Shown here: in pieces, positions 8,157-15,537 of the stretch | Position numbering within the stretch: the first letter of the stretch is position 1 | Layout: each line of letters opens with the position of its first letter | From: Leucogyrophana mollusca | Lineage: Eukaryota > Basidiomycota > Agaricomycetes > Boletales | Direction of reading: 5' to 3' | Length of the DNA: 15,537 bases | Assembly (NCBI GenBank): GCA_021014945.1 | Contig: MU266770.1 | Location: 1 to 15,537, forward strand | Program-made: the position numbers and the translations under genes | The notes under the pieces: model-generated | Databases searched by the model: none | Told to the model about the DNA's origin: nothing | Seen by the model: only the letters and a program-made list of their open reading frames with translations

Positions 8157-9086
8157 ATGCCTCTCATAGCCACCCCCGATGATGGCCCCATCGCATTGCT
8201 TCACCCTGCTATTGTAGGCAATATCTTCGACACAACGACAACACAAGATTTAGATGCCTATGGTGGAACGTCTGCCGCAAACAGGTTGATCGTGCATGAA
8301 TATCGAAGGCGACGCGTCTTCTTGCAGTTCGCACCCTTCGTTAGTAACACCCGGGTATTCAACGACATCCTATCCGCCACCCATTCGGTTGTATCCGGTT
8401 CGATTGCACTCCGGCTACTGTTTCCTCCGACCACCATCGATTGGCCAACGACCGATATGGATATATATGTACCCAAACACACGTCGCACATCGTTATAGA
8501 CTATTTCCACAAAGAAGGCTACACCTCGGTTTCGCATGGCTGCACCACCAGTACTTACGCTCGCACTTCAATACTCAAAGTATACACGCTGTTGAAAGGA
8601 TATCGTACCATAGACATCGTCGTCTCCAAGACCGGTTGCGCTCTCAAGCCGATATTCCAGTTCCACACGACAGGCGTTATGAACTTCGTCACTGCAGATA
8701 CAATCCTATGCGCCTATCCTACTCTCACAACGAAGTTCCGAAGCCTTATCAATCCTATTGCTCTGCGAGACGCCCGTCTGTCTATTCCGATGCTGCAGGC
8801 TATTGTGAAGTACTCGGACCGAGGCTTCTCCATCCACGGCTCTCCCTCTGCTTGGGCCGAAGAATGCGGAGACAAGCTGACTACGTGCATGCAAGCCCCG
8901 GAGTGCCCACAGAGTATCCGCACGACAACCGACATCCACTGCATGCGCATAAGCTTGGACACGTCGGTGTTGTTTCCATCGGTGACGGCAAACTATGTGG
9001 AACAGAACTCTATTGCATGGTGCTTAGGAGCTAAATGCTGTACCGGAGAGAAGGGATTTATGGACCCTTTTCTGTTGGAAATTTAG
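8157..9086 (+). CDS. Gene H: nucleotidyltransferase-fold protein, fungal type
   Basis: Uninterrupted 309-aa frame. It shows the classic nucleotidyltransferase active-site layout: a GS motif after a hydrophobic strand (VVSGSIALRLLF, GS at 81-82), then a D-x-D motif on a strand (TTDMDIYVPK, D100 and D102), and a third acidic residue on a later strand (YRTIDIVVSK, D153). That is the catalytic triad expected of the fold, so activity is possible. The N-terminal 70 residues are helical and could be a degenerate F-box-like segment, as I recall for related fungal proteins; this is weak. The C-terminus is Cys-rich with no recognised domain. Substrate is unknown; candidates are nucleotidyl transfer to protein, RNA or a small molecule. 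It is divergent from gene G and convergent with the Helitron helicase, whose stop lies about 100 nt away on the opposite strand. Confidence 0.75.
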   Translation: MPLIATPDDGPIALLHPAIVGNIFDTTTTQDLDAYGGTSAANRLIVHEYRRRRVFLQFAPFVSNTRVFNDILSATHSVVSGSIALRLLFPPTTIDWPTTDMDIYVPKHTSHIVIDYFHKEGYTSVSHGCTTSTYARTSILKVYTLLKGYRTIDIVVSKTGCALKPIFQFHTTGVMNFVTADTILCAYPTLTTKFRSLINPIALRDARLSIPMLQAIVKYSDRGFSIHGSPSAWAEECGDKLTTCMQAPECPQSIRTTTDIHCMRISLDTSVLFPSVTANYVEQNSIAWCLGAKCCTGEKGFMDPFLLEI

Positions 9087-9189
9087 GTACGGTCGTCTTT
9101 AACTCCTGTCAGCGTTACATTAAAGCTAAGTTTGATAACGTGGTGTGCATAAACAGTGATAACCTGTGGCAACGTATATACATATACAT
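9087..9189. other. Spacer between convergent gene H and the Helitron helicase
   Basis: About 100 nt, A+T-rich next to the helicase stop, with a near-palindrome GTATATACATATAC at 9174-9187. I looked here for a Helitron 3' end (CTRR after a short GC hairpin on the minus strand) and did not find one. Confidence 0.4.
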
Positions 9190-12100
9190 TCACTTATGCT
9201 TCTGTTCGTAACGCTCCAATGTAGCACAATCCAATTCTTTCAATTGCTGTAGCTCATTCCTGATGTCCTCGGCAAGCCGGCAGTAAATCGTATGTGACAA
9301 GAACCACCTCAGAATCGCCACTGACTTCAAAGATGTTGCCCTTGACAGCATCACGTATACATCCTGCAAGCGCTGTGCACTAGCGAGGTCCACGATAACC
9401 TTGGTCATTGAGAAACCTTGTACTTTGTAATCGGTGAAAGCCCATCCAGGTAACAATGGCAGCTGTCTACGTGATATACTGAACATACGCTTTCCGGGCA
9501 TCTTGTATGTAAACGATTCTTGGTGAGGGAAAATAGGTATAACCTTTGGTTCTAGACCGGGAACTTCGAGGCAGCTACCAGGTACTTCAACATAGGCACA
9601 GACTGCCCGCCGCCTACCCTGCCCATCCTCCTCATACTTAACACTCCTCAACGTTCCCGAGCTACCGTTCACTACTCTACAGGCTGAGGCGGCATTTTCT
9701 GTCACCATAACCGACATTCCAGGGATTAATGGCAGCATTCCCAAAGCATCCCCTGTGATAGTGGATCTCATTCGCCATACCCTCTCAGCCTGGGCACCGG
9801 TGAGTTCTTTTTTTAAATATTTATCGGTTGAACGGTACACATGGAATTCTTGGTTAGTTTCTAACGCAAATTTCTTGGCTCTACATAAATTGTACGCGTC
9901 TCTCAGACACCGTTGCCCAACAATCAGCGGCGCATCTTTCAAATCCATGTATTCATCTGGTTTGTGAGTTTTCAAATTCAGCAGCAAACGCGATTTCAAA
10001 GTGTCATAGTCGGTCTCACGCGTATTTAGCTGACTATTAATTGCATTTCCCTCGCGAATACGCGACAACAAGGCTACGTATTGGGGATCAGCTCGGGCCC
10101 GCCAGTTTTGCTTCAATTCTACCACATTACTGACCTGGCGCCATAAGAACGCTCCGTGAAGGGCATTTTGTCCTGATACTGTTTGCGCAGTCTTAGGAGC
10201 CAAGCGATCGACTAGCTTGTAAGCATAGACCGCGGTCCCTCCTACCGGTCGTAACTGACCCATATCCCCCGCAAATATAACGTTGACTCCTCCAAACGGC
10301 TTACCAATAGCATCAGCATTCCAAGACTTTGCTTCGCTTACCCGATGTGATATCTGACTCAAAAACTCTGCGCTTACGAGGGACATCTCATCAAGTATAA
10401 GATACTCTACAGTCTTCCACATTCGTTCCAGATCGGCACTCTTGGAAGCGTGTTTATTTCGAGCTAAAGGCAAAAACGTAAGTGCGTGGATTGTATATCC
10501 GTTGATTAAAATGGCTGAACAACCAGTCGGTGCACTCAGCATAAGTTTCTCCGATACACCACATCGTTTGAACATTTCAACGACGGCACTTATGACATGA
10601 CTCTTACCCGAACCGCCGATACCGGTAATAAAAAGAAAGAGTTGGTCCAAAGCACGATACAAAAAGTGATCAGCAATGAGACCTAGCGCTCGTACTTGAT
10701 CAGCATTATCGCTCATACTGAAATCCCGCACAATTTCAGCGACAATTTCTCTCCGCTGCAAATCTGTTAAATTTTCGTATGGTACGGTAGTTACTTTTAT
10801 GTTACTGTCCATACTTTCTAACCTGACACTAGGCCCTCCTTCCAATCTACGTTTTTTTGCAGAAGGCTCCTCGGCTGCTGCCGCAGTTAACGGACGCTTG
10901 TTCCGTTTCTCGATATTCATCAACTTCAGGTGGTCTTTTAAAGCGCTTTTGTCACTCGCGATTACTTTCGATGCTTTTCCAATATCATTAGGGAGTGAAA
11001 TGACCCCCTCTTGTACCAGTAATCCCGCATCTTCCGCAGCGCGTATAACCTGTTGTTCTTGACCATTAGCCTGATTGATCAACACCTTCATCAAAATGTC
11101 GCCCTCGTTGTTGACCTCATCATCGGGGGCATCTGCATCATCTGTCTCGTCCACACCCGGATCTAAATTACCATCATCATCCAAATACATCTCCAGTAAT
11201 TCGTAGTCTCCCGGAGAGCCTTCATTATCGGCTTGAGTAGAATCCGCGTGGGTAGAATCCGCTTCGAATAGAGGACGAGCTCTGCCAGCTCGTACTTTAT
11301 CGGTGTATGTGTCACGGGCATCCTTGCATTCATTCTCGATGTTCAGATTATGGATGACCCGCTTTGCATGATCCGGAAAATCCCAATTGTCGTATGCCTG
11401 TGTATATGATGCGTGCACCCCTTTCAGTTCAGAGTATTGACGCCAAGGTTTAAAAAGTAACAAAGCAGCCCTGCAAAATTGTTCCCGTTCTTCTGATGTT
11501 CGATCAGGCCTTGGAAATGAATCGCAGAGCAATACGGGTACAATGGGTTTACCTCGCTGCCGTAACCGATGGGTATGATACTGCGGATGATTTTGATCTG
11601 AGAAACGTGCACGAAGACATCGTTTCCTGCCTTGCATTGTCCGGATTGTCGCTACATCTCTATCTCCTTCGCTACTTTCTTCACCTGGATCTTCTCCGTC
11701 ACTGACCTTCAGCGCTACAACCATACTCCCTTCCTTGGGTATCTTCTCTTTGACCACCCATTCCGCGTACTCCCACACACTCATATCCGCAAATGAAGAA
11801 TCTTGACCTCGACAGCGGTAATCACTGACACCATTACATATGTGAATCTCCCCATGTTCAACCTGTACATGCAACTGTTCTTCGTGCAGGTTTTCATCCA
11901 TTTCTTCGACTTGCGGATCCTCATTCGAGTCAACGTCCTGGCTCTGACGCTGCGATATTTCGAACGCTTTCAGTCCGCTGTCGTATTCGTAAAATTTTAC
12001 GGTCTCGAACGTGTGACTGGTGTAGTAATCCCCGCCTCCAACTAGATAACTCATGATCTGCTGGTGCGATACTTCTTGCTTTGCCATCATTGCATTCACT

Positions 12101-12333
12101 GACTTTGTCATTAAATTCCTGTTCTTAACTTCTCCACTCGTGTCTATATCACCTTCAAATTTCTCGCTATTCTTGCGGATCGCATAATCGAGGGCGGACA
12201 AACCTACATGCAGCTGTAAGTCGGATTTTGTCACGTAGTCACTCACATAATAAACTAAAGCTTTGGCCCGCCTCTCCGGATCCCACATACTTGATATCCA
12301 TATTACATTGAAACAGAAATAAAACGACATCAT
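9190..12333 (-). CDS. Helitron RepHel, C-terminal half: Rep tyrosines and PIF1-type helicase
   Basis: Open frame of 1047 codons. In register with Rep the real coding begins at about 12267, where the product resumes AKALVYYVSDYVTKS. The two tyrosines four residues apart are encoded at 12249-12247 and 12237-12235 and match the catalytic pair of Helitron Rep. A linker follows with an acidic run and a short ADSTH/ADSTQ repeat. Then comes a superfamily 1B helicase of PIF1 type with every hallmark: Walker A GIGGSGKSH (about 10600-10626), Walker B LILDEMS, the VIFAGDMGQLRPVGG motif, ELKQNWRAR, the KVQGFSMTKVIVDLA motif and VYVMLSRATSLKSV near the C-terminus. It would unwind DNA 5'-to-3' during rolling-circle transposition, working in one polypeptide with the HUH nuclease upstream. 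The ATG at 12333 lies in the overlap with the Rep frame and is unlikely to be a natural start. The helicase itself has no internal stops. Confidence 0.92.
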   Translation of the reverse strand: MMSFYFCFNVIWISSMWDPERRAKALVYYVSDYVTKSDLQLHVGLSALDYAIRKNSEKFEGDIDTSGEVKNRNLMTKSVNAMMAKQEVSHQQIMSYLVGGGDYYTSHTFETVKFYEYDSGLKAFEISQRQSQDVDSNEDPQVEEMDENLHEEQLHVQVEHGEIHICNGVSDYRCRGQDSSFADMSVWEYAEWVVKEKIPKEGSMVVALKVSDGEDPGEESSEGDRDVATIRTMQGRKRCLRARFSDQNHPQYHTHRLRQRGKPIVPVLLCDSFPRPDRTSEEREQFCRAALLLFKPWRQYSELKGVHASYTQAYDNWDFPDHAKRVIHNLNIENECKDARDTYTDKVRAGRARPLFEADSTHADSTQADNEGSPGDYELLEMYLDDDGNLDPGVDETDDADAPDDEVNNEGDILMKVLINQANGQEQQVIRAAEDAGLLVQEGVISLPNDIGKASKVIASDKSALKDHLKLMNIEKRNKRPLTAAAAEEPSAKKRRLEGGPSVRLESMDSNIKVTTVPYENLTDLQRREIVAEIVRDFSMSDNADQVRALGLIADHFLYRALDQLFLFITGIGGSGKSHVISAVVEMFKRCGVSEKLMLSAPTGCSAILINGYTIHALTFLPLARNKHASKSADLERMWKTVEYLILDEMSLVSAEFLSQISHRVSEAKSWNADAIGKPFGGVNVIFAGDMGQLRPVGGTAVYAYKLVDRLAPKTAQTVSGQNALHGAFLWRQVSNVVELKQNWRARADPQYVALLSRIREGNAINSQLNTRETDYDTLKSRLLLNLKTHKPDEYMDLKDAPLIVGQRCLRDAYNLCRAKKFALETNQEFHVYRSTDKYLKKELTGAQAERVWRMRSTITGDALGMLPLIPGMSVMVTENAASACRVVNGSSGTLRSVKYEEDGQGRRRAVCAYVEVPGSCLEVPGLEPKVIPIFPHQESFTYKMPGKRMFSISRRQLPLLPGWAFTDYKVQGFSMTKVIVDLASAQRLQDVYVMLSRATSLKSVAILRWFLSHTIYCRLAEDIRNELQQLKELDCATLERYEQKHK
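11233..11262 (-). repeat. Short in-frame 15-nt repeat in the RepHel linker
   Basis: Two adjacent 15-nt units coding ADSTH and ADSTQ lie in the acidic linker between the Rep tyrosines and the helicase. This is a variable, probably unstructured part of the protein. Confidence 0.6.
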
Positions 12334-15269
12334 TAAAATTATTTATTCTAGGATGCAATCGACGCAGCTCGATCGATTCAGTTTCTGGATCTATCTCTGT
12401 GAAACTGCGGACGTGGCCATCAATACGCATGCGACAGTTTTGTTCCCCTCGCTTTTCGCCATTACGGAGGTGCTTGTAGCACGTGTCTGTGTGCTCGTGC
12501 CAATTGCACGCTACTGCCAACCTCTTCACAAATTCTCGAAATTCAAATGCAAATGACTCGTCGTCCAAGTCCGTGACGAGCGGTTGTGTCTCCAGCCGCG
12601 GATCCATTTCACCCGTGGGGCGCGCGGGCTTCTTCGTATCACTCGGCCCCCCCTCTAGCTGTACCGTCTCAGTGCCAGGTAACTCGCAACTAATGATATT
12701 CTCCAGCCACGTGAACATAGATTGCTTGAACTCATCTGACGAACGCATCTTATCCCGAAGCGATTGCGGACTCGGGTTACCGGCTATCCACAGCAACATA
12801 TGACAATGCAAGGTCCCACGACCTTGAGCTTCAACGGTACCGTAATATGCTTTACACGTTCCGAATAGTCCTACTCCACGACCATATTTCACTAATATGC
12901 GGATGAAAGCGCTTATCTGCAAATCGAACGCTACGGCGGCGTCACCCGGGTTCTCTGCCACGTGTTTAGCACGTTCGTATGCACTTTTCAGCTGCCACTC
13001 CCCGTTGCTGATCCCCCCAACAGTACCGATAAGCGTGCTTGCCAGATCGTATGGGTTCAATGTTACAAACAAAGCTGGCGTGCAATATTTCCTCATCAAT
13101 GCCCTAATCTCGTTCCTTCTTGAAAGCTTATACCCTGCGCTTCCCCGCAGATTCTTGGCGGTCACGTTGAGTCGCCTCAACAGTTTAATTGCACGTTTTT
13201 CTTGACGTGTACTAGGCTTCACATATGGATCTCGTTCCCATTTCGTGGCTAATTCCGTCAATGTCGGCGAAATCTCTCGCAATTCTTGAGCTACGTGTGC
13301 TTGGGCAGAGGACCTGACCCTGAAATTGCTATTGAGTCTAACCTCCTTCTTTTGTATCATGTTCCAACATATGAATGCAAAGTTCGGATCTGCTCTGAAG
13401 ATTGACTGATTCTGTTTTAAAAGGGCTTTGACTTGGTTCTCGAACGAAAGGCTCTGTAATCTGGTCCGACCTGCATGATGGAAACCACCTATATTCCACG
13501 GATCTAGGTGAGGAAATAGATAAGACATTAAACCGGGATCCTCATCAGATACATATTTAGACCCCGTACGCGATGCTATGAACTGCTTGTGATCCAGAGC
13601 ATAGGCGAGAGCTTGCAGCTTCATAGCCTCGCGGGTAGCTGGGGTGCGATGGCCAGATGTGTAGCCAACTGACTCCATCACAATATCACCGGAAGCTTCA
13701 TTGTGGCCCGCTTCATAACGGCTTACGCTGGCTGAGGTTCCGAACTCAGTCGGTTCTTTCGGTAAGTAACATATCTCCACCGCCTGAAGGATGCTTGTGT
13801 CTAATTCTTCTTCTCCCTCACGAAATAACGCGTCGAAATTCGGCTGACTGAATACCACACCTGCAGTCTGGTACCACGAATTGTTTGCAATCAGAAACTC
13901 TATTAATGTCTTCACGACAGATTTTGTAACTAAAACCGGTTTCATCTTCATCAGTAATTCTCTAGTGGGTGCCACATTTGCTCCAGTGAAAAGGGCGCAC
14001 ATAGTGTCTCTGATCTCATCATGGCCGGGTGGTAGGACATCCCGTAACTGTGTTGAATCCTGAGGCAAAACCGCCACGTTCCCCTTGTTATATCTCTGTG
14101 ACGCTTCCTCAGGTTGATGTTGGGCAGATCCGGGCTTATATGAAAAGTGGTAAGTAATTCTGGACGCTCGGCACCGCGAAACTAGCATAAGATCGAACGG
14201 GGACGCACGCTCAAGGGCCTTTTTCACTGAATCAGGTAGTTTATCGTGTCCGTAATACAAGAAATTGGCCAATGCGTACTTCGGCTGTCGAGGTACTTTC
14301 GCCAACAAAGCGGAACGACACGCAAAACACATAAATATATCACCCAAATCTTGAGTGCTCGTCATACCTTTCGGGTTGAGTATTGCCTCCTTGTACAGAC
14401 CTAGATTATATGAATCTGGGAGCACACAGACGGGCAAGCACTTGTTTTGCAAAAGTTCTAACGGAAACTGATCAGGGGACACTTTTTCCAACCCGTTGGC
14501 CTGAACGTTTCCGCCACAAGGGCCACATACCCCCCGACTCTGAGATGTCTCACTCATTTCGCATTGCCACTCATGTATGAAACCACATTTCGACTGAAAG
14601 GAATGCAACGTCGGGAATGCGACACCGTCATCTTCATCTCTATTGGCCTTCTCGTAGCGACCAGCAGCTGCTTCAACTTCTCGATTATGTAATGCTGAAG
14701 CGTGCTGTGAATTAAGACTGATACGGGACTTGCTTGTTTTGCAGCGACGCTCTTCCGCAACGTTTGCAATAGCTGCGATTCGATGAATGGGTTCTGGTAA
14801 CTGAGGTTTACTGGCGTCCCGCCGGCATTTCGAGATGTTGCGAAACAAATAAGTGACTCCCTTACACCTATCGGTGCATGCATGGAGTCGAATTGTGTCC
14901 AGTATCCAAACACGCTTGTCGGACGCCTTTACATCGATGCCATGTTCACGAGCGACACTGAGTAGCTCTCTCTGAGTGAAAAATGGAAAATGTTCCACTA
15001 ACTGCGACACTGCCTGCGTGGAGACAGGCAAATACACACCACTAGGGTACACAGCCAAAGGATGTAAATCCTGATGAGCGATCGACAGGAATTCATATGA
15101 TTCACGCAGTAAACGAGTGGTCACAAAGTCCTCAGCGTCACCGTGTAAAGACACGTCCGAAATCATTAAAGTGCGAGTGCCTTCGAAATTAGGTGAGTTA
15201 ATGCGCAACAACGTAACAACAATACTCACTACGCACAACCGGTCGACCGCCGACTACTGGAGAAGACAT
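12239..15269 (-). CDS. Helitron RepHel, N-terminal half: DUF6570-like and HUH Rep domain
   Basis: I place the start at the ATG at 15269. Exon 1 is 15269-15230, followed by a 49-nt intron (GTGAGT...GAAG), then exon 2 from 15180; the junction makes a Ser codon in phase. A continuous frame without the intron has no good ATG context and begins with a hydrophobic stretch that is really intron. The first 360 residues contain CxxC pairs (CGPC and CFAC, about residues 232-235 and 298-301) and the PKYALANFLYYG stretch typical of DUF6570. Helitron_like_N follows (MSYLFPHLDPWNIGGFHH, CTPALFVTLNPYDL). The HUH nickase motif is HCHMLLWI at about 805-812 (HCH at 12808-12800), preceded by GTVEAQGRGTL. The frame then reads MDIKYVGSGEA and runs out of register at 12267-12269, ending at a TGA at 12239. 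As written this product has the metal-binding HUH motif but not the nucleophilic tyrosines. Confidence 0.9.
12267..12269 (-). other. Frameshift site inside RepHel
   Basis: The minus strand reads GAG GCG G GCC AAA GCT. The Rep frame is correct through GCG and the helicase frame is correct from GCC, so there is one surplus G in a GGG run. No intron of usable size can absorb it. Possible causes are a real indel, a base-call error in a homopolymer, or +1 slippage at a GCG codon. Confidence 0.8.
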
Positions 15270-15537
15270 TATATCAAGGGTTTCGACAGAGGTTTAGGAG
15301 TTGGGTGTGGAAGCGGGTGAAACATCGGAGTGGTGCTAGATATAGGATAAAGGATGCACAGTGGCGTGGAAAAGTAGCGGGCCGGCAAATCCGTGGAACG
15401 AGAATTTTTGAAAACAGACCTGGAACCCATTCGGGTCCAGGAATGGGAATCGATCATCCATTGTGGTGGTGGAGTGTAGAAGCGTTCGTTGAATGATAAG
15501 ATGGGAGTGTTATTGCCGTATACACGAGCGGTGATCC
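15270..15537. other. Region upstream of RepHel
   Basis: No gene is supported here. On the minus strand this is the promoter side of RepHel and should lead to the Helitron 5' end, which I could not identify. It contains an imperfect inverted repeat at 15419-15441. The short ORFs on both strands overlap one another and have no coding character. Confidence 0.4.
15419..15441. repeat. GC-rich hairpin upstream of RepHel
   Basis: CCTGGAACCC, a 4-nt ATTC loop, then GGGTCCAGG form a 9-bp stem with one bulged A. It lies about 150 nt upstream of the RepHel start codon. Confidence 0.65.

Larger units (their letters stand above)
9190..15269 (-). mobile_element. Helitron rolling-circle transposon, coding region
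   Basis: The minus strand encodes, in order, a zinc-binding DUF6570-like segment, a Helitron_like_N Rep domain with an HUH motif, the paired Rep tyrosines, and a full PIF1 helicase. That order defines an autonomous Helitron of the fungal type. The span given is only the coding part. The true element must extend beyond it on both sides, to a 5' TC end at higher coordinates and a 3' CTRR end with hairpin at lower coordinates. Neither was located with confidence, and the 5' end may lie outside the window. One frameshift interrupts the coding sequence. Confidence 0.92.

Noticed and set aside
9060..9090. Minus-strand CTAA near 9080-9085 as the Helitron 3' terminus
   Set aside because: It is followed by A rather than T, lies inside the end of gene H, and has no hairpin at the expected distance.
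9755..14580. Many 60-120 codon plus-strand ORFs inside RepHel
   Set aside because: They are antisense shadows of the well-supported Rep and helicase frames.

Overview
This looks like a stretch of a filamentous fungal genome, most likely a basidiomycete (Agaricomycetes). The reasons are many short GT...AG introns of about 46-60 nt, some with CTAAC/CTGAC-like branch sites, TATA-type core promoters about 45-55 nt before start codons, an AATAAA signal, and a Helitron with the fungal DUF6570 / Helitron_like_N / PIF1 layout. Nothing prokaryotic is visible. All gene models were read by eye from reading frames and splice phases; no search or alignment was run, so family names rest on recognition of motifs.

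Layout. Positions 1-1100 hold no convincing gene. Positions 1116-4521 hold a compact cluster of small intron-poor genes of unknown function (here A, B, C, D and the more distant E) on alternating strands. Their products share a C-terminal pattern: a short hydrophobic strand such as YLVLKM, a polar stretch, then an acidic residue leading an amphipathic helix such as DILNVALAVTKYV. Positions 4745-7813 hold two multi-exon minus-strand genes in tandem (F, about 413 aa, seven exons; G, about 341 aa, four exons). Their exon lengths close exactly in frame. They look like members of lineage-expanded basidiomycete families of unknown function. Positions 8157-9086 encode an uninterrupted plus-strand protein with nucleotidyltransferase-fold motifs (H).

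Positions 9190-15269 carry the coding part of a large Helitron on the minus strand: a Rep (zinc-binding N-terminus, Helitron_like_N, HUH motif) followed by a complete PIF1-type helicase. One extra base in a GGG run (12267-12269) puts the two halves in different frames. It falls between the HUH motif and the paired catalytic tyrosines, so as written the Rep half lacks its tyrosines. This could be an inactivating mutation, an assembly error or, less likely, programmed +1 frameshifting. The Helitron termini could not be located.

How the genes work together: no pathway is apparent. The window reads as an accessory region of fungal orphan-family genes beside a rolling-circle transposon. Whether any of genes A-H travel as Helitron cargo depends on finding the element ends.
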